DNA of 64,000 nucleotides from Arenimonas metalli CF5-1 (lineage in GTDB: Bacteria > Pseudomonadota > Gammaproteobacteria > Xanthomonadales > Xanthomonadaceae): positions 186,001 through 250,000 of the forward strand of contig NZ_AVCK01000012.1 in the NCBI RefSeq assembly GCF_000747155.1, written 5' to 3'. Under the pieces are notes generated by a model. The model saw only the letters and a list, made by a program, of their open reading frames with translations, was not told the origin of the DNA and searched no databases. Made by a program: the position numbers and the translations under genes. Shown here piece by piece: positions 37,135-46,645 of the stretch; within the stretch, counting starts at the first letter, position 1, and each line of letters begins with the position of its first letter.

Positions 37135-37354
37135 TGGCGCCGAGCAGGAAGCCCAGCGTCGCGGTGACGTGGATGTCCTTGGGGCTGACGGCGATGTGGC
37201 CGTCGACGCCGCCGCGCGAGAACTCCATCGTGTTGCCGTTCCACCCGTACTCGACGTCGAACTTCTCGGCGATGTGCTCGGCGACGCGCTCGATGGCGGC
37301 GCGGGCTTCCTTGAGCGGACGCGAATGGCTGCGGCGGATATCGATATTGGACAT
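37079..37354 (-). CDS. Polyhydroxyalkanoic acid system family protein
   Basis: A 91-residue protein starting MSNIDIRRSHS at 37354. The blocks KEARAAIERVAEHIAEKFDVEYGWNGN, MEFSRGGVDGHIAV and LGFLLGAIKGPIEREIQRYL match the small PHA_gran_rgn family, often encoded near phasins. Its role is unproven. It supports PHA-related function of the neighbourhood. Confidence 0.88.
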   Translation of the reverse strand: MSNIDIRRSHSRPLKEARAAIERVAEHIAEKFDVEYGWNGNTMEFSRGGVDGHIAVSPKDIHVTATLGFLLGAIKGPIEREIQRYLDEEFG

Positions 37355-37452
37355 GGGTGCCCTCCTCGGCGGCCTATTCTGCGTTGCTTTGGCGTAACCA
37401 CCAAGGGCGAGGCCGCAGCCTGCCATGTTAGATTCGCGGCCGGAGGATCCTG

Positions 37453-38322
37453 ATGCAGTTGACGTTCCCCAACGGTGAGCACGCCAACGTGGCCCTTCGG
37501 GGGGAAGTGATCGTGGGCAGCCGCGCCGGCAGCCGGGTCTGCCTGCCCGACGCCGGCCTCGCGCCCCACCACGCCAGTTTCCAGCGCGACCGCCGCGGCC
37601 TTTGGCTGCGGGTGCCCGCCGGCGTCCACGGCGTCCACCTCAACGCCCGCCCGGTGCGCCGCCTGGCCCAGCTGCGTCCCGGCGACCTCGTCTGCCTGGA
37701 CAAGGTGCGGGTGGTGGTGCGCGCCGATGACGAGCCGGCCATCGAGCGCCGCATCCCGGCCACCGCGCCGGTGGCGATGAGCGAGGCGCAGCGGGTCGCC
37801 GCCGCCCGCGTGGTGCTGCGCGGGCTGTCGGGCCAGCACTATGGCCGCAGCTACACGCTGACCGAACCCCGCCTGATCGGCCGCTCGGCGTCGGCCGACA
37901 TCCGCCTCGATGACGCCGGTGTCGCCGAACGCCATGCCGTGGTCGAGCTGCACGCCGATCGCGTGGTGCTGCGCGCCATGGGTAACGACGCCAGCCTGGT
38001 GAACGGCGTGCCGGTGCTTGACGCCGTGCTGTCGCCGGGCGACCAGGTGGTCATCGACCAGCACCGCTTCCAGCTCGAGGCGCCCGGGCTGCCGTTGCGC
38101 GGCCAGATGGACGCCGCCAAGCCAGCCACGACCACCCACACGCAGACGATGAAGGCCGTGCGGGTGCCCGTGGCGCGTGACCCGGTGCCGGCGCCCGAGC
38201 CGGCGGCGATCGAACCACCGCGCAAGGATCCCGGCGCGCTGTGGTGGCTGATCGCCGCGGCCACCGTGCTGGCCGCGGCGCTGACCGCGCTGCTGGTCTA
38301 CGCGCCGCGCGCCGGCGCCTGA
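37453..38322 (+). CDS. FHA-domain protein with C-terminal membrane anchor
   Basis: A 289-residue protein with two forkhead-associated domains: a degenerate one at about 1-92 (VIVGSRAGSRVCLPD, HHASF) and a good one at about 120-210 (LIGRSASADIRLDDAGVAERHAVVE, with the Gly-Arg-Ser and phosphothreonine-binding His/Asn positions; NGVPV). A single helix near 262-282 anchors the C-terminus, leaving the FHA domains cytoplasmic. FHA domains bind phosphothreonine peptides, but no Ser/Thr kinase is in the window. GGAGG precedes the ATG. Its end overlaps convergent msrQ by 25 bases. Confidence 0.88.
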   Translation: MQLTFPNGEHANVALRGEVIVGSRAGSRVCLPDAGLAPHHASFQRDRRGLWLRVPAGVHGVHLNARPVRRLAQLRPGDLVCLDKVRVVVRADDEPAIERRIPATAPVAMSEAQRVAAARVVLRGLSGQHYGRSYTLTEPRLIGRSASADIRLDDAGVAERHAVVELHADRVVLRAMGNDASLVNGVPVLDAVLSPGDQVVIDQHRFQLEAPGLPLRGQMDAAKPATTTHTQTMKAVRVPVARDPVPAPEPAAIEPPRKDPGALWWLIAAATVLAAALTALLVYAPRAGA

Positions 38323-38930
38323 GTCGCCGGGCGGCGCAGCCGCCACCAGAGCCGGAGGCCGAGCAGGCCGGCCAGGATCGCGGCGTAGACAAGCGGCTCG
38401 CGCAGGTCCGACTTCACCAGCCAGAGGAAATGCAGCACGGCCAGGACGCCGATCGCGTAGACCAGCCGGTGCAGCTGCGCCCAGCGTCGTCCCAGCCGCC
38501 GCATCCAGCCGCGGGTGGACGTGAACGCCAGCGGCACCAGCAGCAGCCAGGCCGCGAAACCCACGGTGATGTAGGGCCGCTTGACGATGTCCTCGAAGAT
38601 CTGGGTCCAGAACCCCTGCAGGTCCAGCACCAGGAACACCGCCAGGTGCAGGCAGGCATAGAAGAAGGCGTACAGCCCCACCAGGCGCCGGAACCGGATC
38701 GGCCAGGCCTGCCCGGTCAACCGCCGCAGCGGCGTCAGCGCCAGCCCGAGCAGCAGCAGGCGCAGGGCCCACTCGCCGGTGGCGTGGGTCAGCGCCGCCA
38801 CGGGGTCGGCGCCCAGGCCGTCGCCGACGACGCCGCGCACCAGCCAGGCCAGCGGCAGCAGGGCCAGCGCGTGCGCCAGCGCCTTCAGCCCGACCCAGCG
38901 CCAGTCGACGCCGCCGCGCGCTAGTACCAC
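38298..38930 (-). CDS. msrQ: Haem-binding membrane subunit MsrQ of periplasmic methionine sulfoxide reductase
   Basis: A 210-residue, roughly six-helix protein of the ferric-reductase-like family. It passes electrons to MsrP. Haem-ligand His residues are in [21 protein letters not shown]. The GTG at 38930 was chosen because it overlaps the msrP stop and gives a normal length; no better start exists between the genes. Confidence 0.9.
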   Translation of the reverse strand: MVLARGGVDWRWVGLKALAHALALLPLAWLVRGVVGDGLGADPVAALTHATGEWALRLLLLGLALTPLRRLTGQAWPIRFRRLVGLYAFFYACLHLAVFLVLDLQGFWTQIFEDIVKRPYITVGFAAWLLLVPLAFTSTRGWMRRLGRRWAQLHRLVYAIGVLAVLHFLWLVKSDLREPLVYAAILAGLLGLRLWWRLRRPATQAPARGA

Positions 38931-39889
38931 TGGCGCAGGTCCATGCCCGCATAGAGGCCGGCGACCTGGTCGCCGTAGCCGTTGAAGGGCAGGGTGGGGA
39001 TGCGCTCGGCGAAGAGCTTGCTGGCGGTGCCGGCGATCCGGCGCTCGCTGCGCTGGCTCCAGCGCGGGTGGTCGACGTCGGGGTTCACGTTGGAATAGAA
39101 GCCGTATTCCTCCGGCTGCAGCATGTTCCAGCTGGTCGGCGGCATCGCCTCGGTGAAGTCGATGCGGATGATCGACTTGATGCTCTTGAAGCCGTACTTC
39201 CAGGGCACCACCAGGCGCAGCGGCGCGCCGTTCTGGTTCGGCAGCGGCTTGCCGTACATGCCGGTGGCCAGCAGGGTGAGCGGGTGCATGGCCTCGTCCA
39301 TGCGCAGGCCCTCGCGGTAGGGCCAGTCGATGGACGGATAGCGCAGGCCCGGCATCTGGCGCGGATCGGCCAGGGTGGTGAAGGCGACGTACTTCGCGCG
39401 CGAGGTGGGCTTGAAGCGCTTGAGCACCTCGCCCAGCGGCAGGCCCTGCCACGGGATCACCATCGACCAGCCCTCGACGCAGCGCAGGCGGTAGGTGCGG
39501 TCCTGCACCGCGGTGATCTTGAGCAGGTCCTCGAGCGGGAAGGTGCCGGTGACCTCGGCCTCGCCGCCGACCACCACCGACCAGGGCGACGGCTCCAGCG
39601 TGCCGGCGTAGCGCGCCGGGTCGGCCTTGCCGGTGCCGAACTCGTAGAAGTTGTTGTAGCTGCTCGCGTCCTCGAAGCGCGTGAGCTCCTCGCTGCCGGG
39701 CGCCGCGCCGCTGGCCCCGGCGGCGGCCGTCGCGGCCGGCGCAGGAGTGCCGGCATCCTCCGCCCCGGCGCAGCCGGCGAGTGCGAGCAGCGGGCTGGCC
39801 AGGCCCAGCTGCATCAGCTGGCGGCGGGCCCGGTACACCGGCTCGGGCGTGATCAGGTGGGCGGGCAGGTCGGGCAGTTTGGTCTTCAC
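38921..39889 (-). CDS. msrP: Molybdopterin methionine sulfoxide reductase MsrP
   Basis: A periplasmic molybdoenzyme that repairs oxidised methionine. I favour the GTG at 39889 (322 residues), which has GGAG eight bases upstream; an ATG at 39913 lacks this. The twin-arginine signal [12 protein letters not shown] precedes a lipobox-like LAGC, so the protein may be a Tat-exported lipoprotein, which is unusual for MsrP. The molybdenum-ligand Cys is in [11 protein letters not shown]; further family blocks are [13 protein letters not shown] and YGFYSNVNP. It forms an operon with msrQ and is divergent from the PAS-GGDEF-EAL gene. Confidence 0.93.
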   Translation of the reverse strand: MKTKLPDLPAHLITPEPVYRARRQLMQLGLASPLLALAGCAGAEDAGTPAPAATAAAGASGAAPGSEELTRFEDASSYNNFYEFGTGKADPARYAGTLEPSPWSVVVGGEAEVTGTFPLEDLLKITAVQDRTYRLRCVEGWSMVIPWQGLPLGEVLKRFKPTSRAKYVAFTTLADPRQMPGLRYPSIDWPYREGLRMDEAMHPLTLLATGMYGKPLPNQNGAPLRLVVPWKYGFKSIKSIIRIDFTEAMPPTSWNMLQPEEYGFYSNVNPDVDHPRWSQRSERRIAGTASKLFAERIPTLPFNGYGDQVAGLYAGMDLRQWY

Positions 39890-39932
39890 GCGCGGGTCTC
39901 CAGCGGGGCCCATCCGGGCCGGTTTCGGTGGC

Positions 39933-39938
39933 TATACT
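39933..39938 (+). promoter_or_regulatory. -10 box in the msrP / PAS-GGDEF-EAL gap
   Basis: TATACT reads towards the PAS-GGDEF-EAL gene, 30 bases before its ATG; the complementary strand gives AGTATA, and TATAGC (minus) could serve msrP. The -35 regions are weak. Both genes must be controlled from this gap of about 80 bases. Confidence 0.4.
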
Positions 39939-39968
39939 CCTGACCAGAGGGGGCCACCGGGGAAAAGG

Positions 39969-42900
39969 ATGCGCCTGGTCGACGCGTTCGCTTCATCGGA
40001 AAGCGTGGTCGCGGTCATGCGGGCCGCGGACGGCGTGTTCCTGGCGGTGAACGATGCCTTCGAGCGTAGCACCGGCTACCGTCGCGACCAGGTGACAGGG
40101 CGCCTGCCGGTGGAAGTGGGCCTGTGGCCCGAACCCGATTTCCGCGCCCGCCTCTGGAGCCTGCTGCGCGCCGACCGCCGCATCTCGGCCTTGCCCATGC
40201 GCCTGGCCCGCGCCGACGGGCGCATCGTCCCGGGTCATCTTTCGGTCGAGTTCGCCACCGAGGACGGCGAGCCGGTGCTGTTCTGCCTGCTGACCCTGCT
40301 GCCCGAGGACACGCCGGTGGAAGGGCCCGGGCCCGACAACGCGCTCTACCGCTCGCTGTACCTGGCCGCGTCCGAGGGCATCTACCGCAGCCTGCCCAAC
40401 GGCGGCTTCCTCGACGTGAACCCGGCGATGGCGCGCCTGCTGGGCTACGACTCGCCACGCCAGCTGCTCGATGAACTCTCGCGCGACACCGACCACCTCT
40501 ACGCCGACCCGGGCCAGGCCGAAGCCTTCCGGCAGCAGCTGCTGGCCGGCGGGCGGCTGGAGCGCCAGCGCGCCCGCGTGCACCGGCGCGACGGCCGCAT
40601 CATCTGGATCAGCGAGAACGCCCGCGCCATCCGCGACGCCGGCGGCGCCGTGCGGTTCTTCGAGGGCTCGCTGGTGGACATCACCTCCCAGGTCGAGGCC
40701 GAGCAGGCGCTGCGGCAGTCGCAGGCGCTTTACCAGGTGCTGGTGGAGAACAGCCGCGACGGCGTGTTCCTGATCCAGCGCGGCCGCATCGTGTTCGCGA
40801 ACGGGGCGATGGAACGGATCCTGGGCTACGGCGCCGGCGAGCTGCAGGGCGGCGAATACATGGCCCTGGTCGATCCGGTCGACCGGGACGCGCAGGCGGG
40901 CCGCCGGGCCGAGCGCGAGGCCGGCTCGCGCAGCGCGCAGGTCTACGAGATCCACCTGCGGCGCAAGTCGGGCGAACGCATCCTGTGCGAGGTGCGCGCC
41001 GACGCCGTCGAGTACCAGGGCGACATCGCCTCCACCGGCACGCTGCGCGACGTCACCGAGGACCGCCGGCGCCAGCGCGCGATCGCCGAGGCGGAGCGGC
41101 GCTACCGCGAGCTGTTCGAAAGCTCGCCGGCCGGCCTGTTCCGCACCAGCCTCGACGGACGGATCATGGAGGTGAACCCGGTGATGGCCGGCATCCTCGG
41201 CTACGACAGCCCGGAGCAGCTCAAGGCCCGGGTGCCGGATATGGGCGCTGTCTACGTCGATCCCGGCGAGCGCGAGGGCCTGGTGGCGCGGGCGGTGCGC
41301 GACGGCGCCTTCAGCCACCACGAAACCCGGGTGCGCACCCGCGGCGGCGGCGAGAAGTGGGTCAGCGCCAGCGTGCTGCTGATCCGCGACGAGGCCGGCA
41401 ACCCGGTGCATTTCACCGGCTCGGTGCTCGACATCGACGAGCACCACGCGATGCAGCAGGCCCTGCAGCGCTCCGAAGGCAAGTACCGCACCCTGGTCGA
41501 GCACAGCCAGGTCGGCGTGTTCATCATGCGCGACGAGGTCTACACCTACGCCAACCAGGCGCTGTCGGCGATGCTGGGCCTCGAGGACGGGGCGCTGGAG
41601 GGGCGCAACTACCGCGAGATCATGGCGCCCGAATCGGTGCCGCAATCGGAACTGCGCGACCGCCAGCGGCGCGAAGGCCAGGCGGTGGCGCCGGACTTCG
41701 AGACCTGCCTGCTGCACCGCGATGGCCGGCGCGTGCACGTGCGGGTGAGCATCGGGCCCGTGCTTCTCGATGGCGTCGAGCACCTCACCGGCACCGTGCT
41801 CGACATCACCCGGCAGCGCGAGGCCGAGCAGCGCCTGCGCTTCCACGCCACCCACGACCCGCTGACCGGCCTGCCCAACCGCATGCTGTTCAACCAGCGG
41901 CTGGCCGAGGCGATGCTGCAGGTCAGCCAGGCCAGCGACCGGCGGCGCCGGCGCTATGCGGTGCTGTTCCTGGACCTGGATGGCTTCAAGTGGGTCAATG
42001 ACAGCCTCGGCCATGGTGCCGGCGACCGCCTGCTGTGCGAGATCGCGCGCCGGCTCGAGGACGGCCTGCTCGAGGACGTGCTGATCGCCCGCTACGGCGG
42101 CGACGAGTTCACCCTGCTGCCGGACGGCGACTGCGACCACGACCGCGCGGTGGAGATCGCCCGCCGCGTGCTGCGGCTGTTCGAGCAGCCCTTCGACATC
42201 GGCGGCCAGCAGGTGTTCTCGGCCGCCAGCCTGGGCATCGTGATCGGCCGCCGCGAATACGCCTCGCCCGACCAGGTGCTGCGCGACGCCGACACCGCGA
42301 TGTACCGGGCCAAGGCCGCCGGCAAGTCCGGCTTCGTGATCTTCGACGAGGGCATGCACCAGGAGGCGCTGGCGCGGCTGCAGCTCGAGACCGACTTCCG
42401 GCTGGCCTTCGAGCGCGCCGAGTTCCGGCTGCACTACCAGCCGATCATCGAACTGGCCAGCGGCCGCCTGGTCGGCGCCGAGGCGCTGGTGCGCTGGCGC
42501 CACCCGACCCGCGGGCTGCTGCCGCCGGCCGAGTTCCTCGGGATCGCCGAAGAAACCGGGCTGATCGTCGACATGGATGCTTGGGCCCTGCGCGAGGCCT
42601 GCCGCCAGCTGGGCGAGTGGCGCCGGCGCTATCCGGAGCTGGGCCAGCTGAGCATGAACGTCAACGTGGACGAGCGGCAGATGGTGTCGCCCGAGATCGT
42701 CGAGGAGGTGTTCCGGCTGATCCAGGAGCACCAGCTGCCGCCGGCCTCGCTGCGGCTCGAGGTCACCGAGACCGCCTTCCGCGCCGGCCGCGGCCAGGCC
42801 GAGGAACGCCTGCTGTCGCTCAAGGCGCTGGGCGTCGGGCTGGTGGTGGACGACTTCGGCACCGGCTACTCGTCGCTGGAGTCGTTCGCGGCCTCGCCGT

Positions 42901-43160
42901 TCGATGCGCTGAAGATGGACCAGGTGTTCATCCGCGACATCGAGACCAACCGCCGGCACCGCGCCATCGTCCGCACCATCACCGGTTTCGCCGACGAACT
43001 GGGCCTGGCGCTGACGGCCGAAGGCATCGAGACGGAGGGCCAGCGGGCGCTGCTCGAGTCGGTCGGGTGCCAGTTCGGGCAGGGTTACCTGTTCTCGCGC
43101 GCGCTGCCGGCGGAGCAGTTCGAGCAAAAGCTCTTGGCGAGTGCGCGCATCGTCGGCTGA
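39969..43160 (+). CDS. Five-PAS GGDEF-EAL cyclic-di-GMP signalling protein
   Basis: A 1063-residue cytoplasmic protein with no membrane segment. Five PAS domains lie at about 10-105, 125-240, 252-370, 378-497 and 505-625. The diguanylate cyclase domain follows, with an intact GGDEF at 710-714; the feedback I-site RxxD is absent (LLED instead). The EAL domain from about 795 has EAL at 838-840 and the metal and catalytic residues in NVNVDERQ, LEVTETAF, DDFGTGYSS, LKMDQVF and AEGIE. Both activities look possible; which dominates cannot be read. GGGGAAAAGG precedes the ATG. Tandem PAS domains suggest sensing of redox, haem or small ligands. Confidence 0.94.
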   Translation: MRLVDAFASSESVVAVMRAADGVFLAVNDAFERSTGYRRDQVTGRLPVEVGLWPEPDFRARLWSLLRADRRISALPMRLARADGRIVPGHLSVEFATEDGEPVLFCLLTLLPEDTPVEGPGPDNALYRSLYLAASEGIYRSLPNGGFLDVNPAMARLLGYDSPRQLLDELSRDTDHLYADPGQAEAFRQQLLAGGRLERQRARVHRRDGRIIWISENARAIRDAGGAVRFFEGSLVDITSQVEAEQALRQSQALYQVLVENSRDGVFLIQRGRIVFANGAMERILGYGAGELQGGEYMALVDPVDRDAQAGRRAEREAGSRSAQVYEIHLRRKSGERILCEVRADAVEYQGDIASTGTLRDVTEDRRRQRAIAEAERRYRELFESSPAGLFRTSLDGRIMEVNPVMAGILGYDSPEQLKARVPDMGAVYVDPGEREGLVARAVRDGAFSHHETRVRTRGGGEKWVSASVLLIRDEAGNPVHFTGSVLDIDEHHAMQQALQRSEGKYRTLVEHSQVGVFIMRDEVYTYANQALSAMLGLEDGALEGRNYREIMAPESVPQSELRDRQRREGQAVAPDFETCLLHRDGRRVHVRVSIGPVLLDGVEHLTGTVLDITRQREAEQRLRFHATHDPLTGLPNRMLFNQRLAEAMLQVSQASDRRRRRYAVLFLDLDGFKWVNDSLGHGAGDRLLCEIARRLEDGLLEDVLIARYGGDEFTLLPDGDCDHDRAVEIARRVLRLFEQPFDIGGQQVFSAASLGIVIGRREYASPDQVLRDADTAMYRAKAAGKSGFVIFDEGMHQEALARLQLETDFRLAFERAEFRLHYQPIIELASGRLVGAEALVRWRHPTRGLLPPAEFLGIAEETGLIVDMDAWALREACRQLGEWRRRYPELGQLSMNVNVDERQMVSPEIVEEVFRLIQEHQLPPASLRLEVTETAFRAGRGQAEERLLSLKALGVGLVVDDFGTGYSSLESFAASPFDALKMDQVFIRDIETNRRHRAIVRTITGFADELGLALTAEGIETEGQRALLESVGCQFGQGYLFSRALPAEQFEQKLLASARIVG

Positions 43161-43223
43161 GCTGCTTCCGAGGCGCGGTTTCGCCGTGCTAGCCTGCCAA
43201 CGACTTCCCCCGAGGTGTTCCCG

Positions 43224-44309
43224 ATGTCACGCGCCTTCAATTTCAGCGCCGGCCCCGCCGCGCTGCCCGAGCCCGTCCTGCGCCAGGTCCAGGCCGAATT
43301 GATGGAGTGGCAGGGGGAGCGGGCCTCGGTGATGGAGGTCAGCCATCGCGGCGCCGCCTTCGTCGAGTGCGCCGCCGCCGCCGAGCGCGACCTGCGCGAG
43401 CTGATGGCGATCCCCGACGACTATCACGTGCTGTTCCTGCAGGGCGGCGCCACCACGCTCTCGGCCCTCTTGGCGCTGAACCTGGCCGGCCCGGACCAGG
43501 TCGCCGACTTCGTGCTGACCGGCCACTGGGGCGAAAAGGCGGTCGACAACACCCAGCCCTCGATGAAGGTGAGCATCGCCGCCAGCAGCAAGGCCGGCGG
43601 CTATTCCGACATTCCCGCCCGCGATGGCTGGCAGCTGACGCCCGGCGCGGCCTTCGTGCACTACACGCCGAATGAGACCATCCACGGCGTGGAGTTCCAC
43701 GACATCCCGGACGTCGGCGGCGTGCCGCTGGTGGCCGACGTGTCCTCCAACTTCCTCTCGCGCCCCATCGACGTCAGCCGCTTCGGCGTGCTCTACGGCG
43801 GCGCCCAGAAGAACCTGGGGCCCTCGGGCCTGTCGATCGCCATCATCCGCAAGGACCTGCTGGGCAAGCACGGGCGCGCGCTGCCGCCGATCTTCGAGCT
43901 GCTCAACCAGGCCAACAACGATTCGATGTTCAACACGCCGCCCACCTTCGCCTGGTACGTGCTGGGCCTGGTGCTGAAGTGGATCCGCGCCGAGGGCGGC
44001 GCGGCCGCGATCGGCGAGCGCAACGCCCGAAAGGCGGCGGCGCTGTACGCGGCCATCGACGGCTCGGGCGGCTACTACCGCAACCCGGTGGCGCCGGCCG
44101 CGCGCTCGACCATGAACGTGCCGTTCTTCCTGCCCGATGCCGCGCTGGACAAGCCCTTCCTCAAGGAAGCCGAGGCCGCCGGCCTGCTGGGCCTGAAGGG
44201 CCACCGCGCCGTGGGCGGCATGCGCGCCTCGATCTACAACGCCATGCCGGAAGCCGGCGTCGCCGCGCTGGCCGGCTTCATGGCCGACTTCGCGCGCCGG
44301 AACGGATGA
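43224..44309 (+). CDS. serC: Phosphoserine aminotransferase
   Basis: A 361-residue PLP enzyme making 3-phosphoserine from 3-phosphohydroxypyruvate and also acting in pyridoxal 5'-phosphate synthesis. FNFSAGPAALP, LFLQGGATT, HYTPNETIHGVEF and the PLP-lysine in YGGAQKNLGPSG are seen. ATG at 43224 follows CGAGG. It opens the long serC-pheA-hisC-aroA-cmk-rpsA run. Confidence 0.97.
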   Translation: MSRAFNFSAGPAALPEPVLRQVQAELMEWQGERASVMEVSHRGAAFVECAAAAERDLRELMAIPDDYHVLFLQGGATTLSALLALNLAGPDQVADFVLTGHWGEKAVDNTQPSMKVSIAASSKAGGYSDIPARDGWQLTPGAAFVHYTPNETIHGVEFHDIPDVGGVPLVADVSSNFLSRPIDVSRFGVLYGGAQKNLGPSGLSIAIIRKDLLGKHGRALPPIFELLNQANNDSMFNTPPTFAWYVLGLVLKWIRAEGGAAAIGERNARKAAALYAAIDGSGGYYRNPVAPAARSTMNVPFFLPDAALDKPFLKEAEAAGLLGLKGHRAVGGMRASIYNAMPEAGVAALAGFMADFARRNG

Positions 44310-44312
44310 GCC

Positions 44313-45521
44313 GTGGCCACCCGCAAGGCTCCCCCGAAAGCCGGCCAGGCCAAGCCCGCGGCTGAGCCGCGGCGCAAGCCGCCGGCCTCCCGCAAACCGG
44401 TCACCAAGCCGCGAGCGGGCAGTGCGCCGGCGGCCAGCGAGCCCGCGCCGGTGCTGTCGGAAGTGCGCGAGCGCATCGACGGCATCGACCGCCAGATCCA
44501 GGCCCTGATCGCCGAGCGCGCCGGCTGGGCGCGCCAGGTCGGCAAGGCCAAGGGGCCGCTCAAGGCCGCCGTGGATTACTACCGCCCGGAGCGCGAGGCG
44601 CAGGTGCTTCGCCAGGTGCTGGACCGCAACGACGGCCCGCTGAGCGACGAAGTCCTGCTGCGGCTGTTCCGCGAAATCATGTCCGCCTGCCTGGCCCAGC
44701 AGGAGCCGCTGAAGGTCGGCTACCTCGGTCCCGAGGGCACGTTCTCGCAGCAGGCGCTGCACAAGCACTTCGGCCACTCGGCCAAGGGCTTGCCGCTGGG
44801 CAGCATCGAGGAGGTGTTCCAGGAAGTCGAAGCGGGCAACGCCGATTTCGGCGTGGTGCCGGTGGAGAACTCGGGGCAGGGCACCATCCAGTCCACGCTG
44901 GACATGTTCCTGACTTCGCCGCTGAAGATCTGCGGCGAGGTCGAGCTGGCCGTGCACCAGTACCTGATGTCGCGCACCGGGCGGCTGGAGGACATCGAGC
45001 GGGTTTATTCGCACCCGATGTCGCTCGCGCAGGCCCGCGCCTGGCTGCGCCAGCACCTGCCCAAGGCGGAGAAGATCGCCGCGTCGAGCAACGCCGAGGC
45101 CGCGCGCCGCGCGCGCACGGCGGACGACGCCGCCGCCATCGCCGGCGAGAACGCCGGCCACGTGTACGGCCTGAAGGTGGTCGCGGGCCCGATCGAGGAC
45201 CGTCCGGACAACACCACGCGCTTCCTGGTGCTGGGCCGCGAGCTGTTCTCGGCCTCGGGCCACGACCGCACCTCGCTGCTGGTCTACGTGCGCGACCAGC
45301 CGGGTGCGCTCTATGGCGTGCTCAGCCCGTTCGCGCGCCACGGCGTCAGCATGAACCGCATCGAGTCGCGCCCCTCGCACGCGGGGCGCTGGCAGTACGC
45401 CTTCTTCATCGACGTCAGCGGCCACGTGCAGGACCCGGGCGTCGCCCGGGCGCTGGCGGAGCTGGGCGAGTACGCGGCCGACGTGAAAGTGCTCGGCTCC
45501 TACCCGGTGGCGCTGGGCTGA
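44313..45521 (+). CDS. pheA: Chorismate mutase / prephenate dehydratase (P-protein)
   Basis: A 402-residue bifunctional enzyme of phenylalanine synthesis, starting with GTG three bases after serC. Residues 1-45 are a Lys/Pro/Ala-rich extension with no known role. Chorismate mutase (AroQ type) spans about 47-130 (LSEVRERIDGIDRQIQALI), prephenate dehydratase about 133-310 (GYLGPEGTFSQQA; VVPVENSGQGTI; DNTTRFLVLG) and the ACT regulatory domain about 318-400 (GALYGVLSPFARHGVSMNRIESRP), where phenylalanine binds for feedback inhibition. Confidence 0.96.
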   Translation: MATRKAPPKAGQAKPAAEPRRKPPASRKPVTKPRAGSAPAASEPAPVLSEVRERIDGIDRQIQALIAERAGWARQVGKAKGPLKAAVDYYRPEREAQVLRQVLDRNDGPLSDEVLLRLFREIMSACLAQQEPLKVGYLGPEGTFSQQALHKHFGHSAKGLPLGSIEEVFQEVEAGNADFGVVPVENSGQGTIQSTLDMFLTSPLKICGEVELAVHQYLMSRTGRLEDIERVYSHPMSLAQARAWLRQHLPKAEKIAASSNAEAARRARTADDAAAIAGENAGHVYGLKVVAGPIEDRPDNTTRFLVLGRELFSASGHDRTSLLVYVRDQPGALYGVLSPFARHGVSMNRIESRPSHAGRWQYAFFIDVSGHVQDPGVARALAELGEYAADVKVLGSYPVALG

Positions 45522-45523
45522 CC

Positions 45524-46645
45524 ATGGCGGCCCTGGACTACGTCGCGCTGGCCCAGCCCGGCATCCGCGCGCTGCGCGCCTACGACCCCGGCCTGGACCT
45601 GGTGGCGCTGCGGCGCGGGTTCGCCGAAGGCGCACTGGTCGAGCTCGGTTCCAACGAGAACAGCCACGGGCCGAGCCCGGCGGCACGCGCCGCGATCCTG
45701 GATTCCCTGCATTCGCTGCACCGCTACCCGGATCCGCTGGGCGGCGACCTCAGGCGCGCGCTCGCGGCCTGCCACGGCCTCGAGCCGGCACAGGTCATCC
45801 TCGGCAACGGGTCGCACGAACTGCTGATGCTGATGGGCCAGGTGTTCGCCGGAACGGGACGGGGCGTGGTGTCGTCCCAGTACGGATTCGCGGTGTACGC
45901 CCTGGCCGCGCAGGCGGCGGGGGCGCCCTGGACGCCGGCGCCGGCGCGGCCGGTCGACGACGCCATGCCGCGCGGCCACGACCTCGAGGCGCTGCTGGCC
46001 GCGGTCGGCGCGGACACAGCCATCGTCTACCTGGCCAACCCGAACAATCCCACCGGCACCTGGTTCGACACCGCGGCGCTCGCGGATTTCCTGTCCCGCG
46101 TGCCGGCGAACGTGCTGGTGGTGGTGGACGAGGCCTACCTCGAGTACGTGACCGACCCCGCGCTCACCTCCGCCGTCCCGCTGCTCGCCCGGTTCCCGAA
46201 CCTGGCCGTGACCCGCACGTTCTCCAAGGGCTACGGCCTGGCCGGCCTGCGCGTGGGCTGCCTGCTGGCCGATCCCGGCCTGGTGGCCGTGCTCGAGCGC
46301 GTGCGGGAGTCCTTCAACGTCAACCTGCCGGGCCTGGCGGCCTGCGAGGCGGCGCTGGCCGACCACGAGCACCTGGCCTGGGTGCGGCGCCAGAACGCGA
46401 TCGAGCGCGAGGCGCTGGCCGACGCGCTGTCGGCGCGCGGGCTGGCGGTGTCGCCCTCGCAGACGAATTTCCTGCTGGTGGACTTCGGCCGCGACGCCGC
46501 CCCGGTCGAGGCCGGGCTGGTGGCGCGCGGCGTGGTGCCCCGGCCCATGGCGGGCTACGGCCTGCCGACCTGCCTGCGCCTGACCGTGGGCGTGCGCGAC
46601 GAGAACCGCCGGCTGCTGCAGGCGTTGGACGAGGTGTTGGCATGA
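45524..46645 (+). CDS. hisC: Histidinol-phosphate aminotransferase (HisC family)
   Basis: A 373-residue class I/II PLP aminotransferase. GSNENSHGPSPAA, YPDPLGGDLR, LANPNNPTG, VVVDEAYLEY and the PLP-lysine in TRTFSKGYGLAGLRVG mark the HisC group. In this position (between pheA and aroA) the enzyme probably serves as an aromatic aminotransferase for phenylalanine and tyrosine, with or without a histidine role. It overlaps aroA by four bases. Confidence 0.93.
   Translation: MAALDYVALAQPGIRALRAYDPGLDLVALRRGFAEGALVELGSNENSHGPSPAARAAILDSLHSLHRYPDPLGGDLRRALAACHGLEPAQVILGNGSHELLMLMGQVFAGTGRGVVSSQYGFAVYALAAQAAGAPWTPAPARPVDDAMPRGHDLEALLAAVGADTAIVYLANPNNPTGTWFDTAALADFLSRVPANVLVVVDEAYLEYVTDPALTSAVPLLARFPNLAVTRTFSKGYGLAGLRVGCLLADPGLVAVLERVRESFNVNLPGLAACEAALADHEHLAWVRRQNAIEREALADALSARGLAVSPSQTNFLLVDFGRDAAPVEAGLVARGVVPRPMAGYGLPTCLRLTVGVRDENRRLLQALDEVLA

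Noticed and set aside
39993-43127. A 1044-codon minus-strand open frame opposite the PAS-GGDEF-EAL gene
   Set aside because: Antisense shadow; the plus-strand frame has five PAS domains, GGDEF and EAL.
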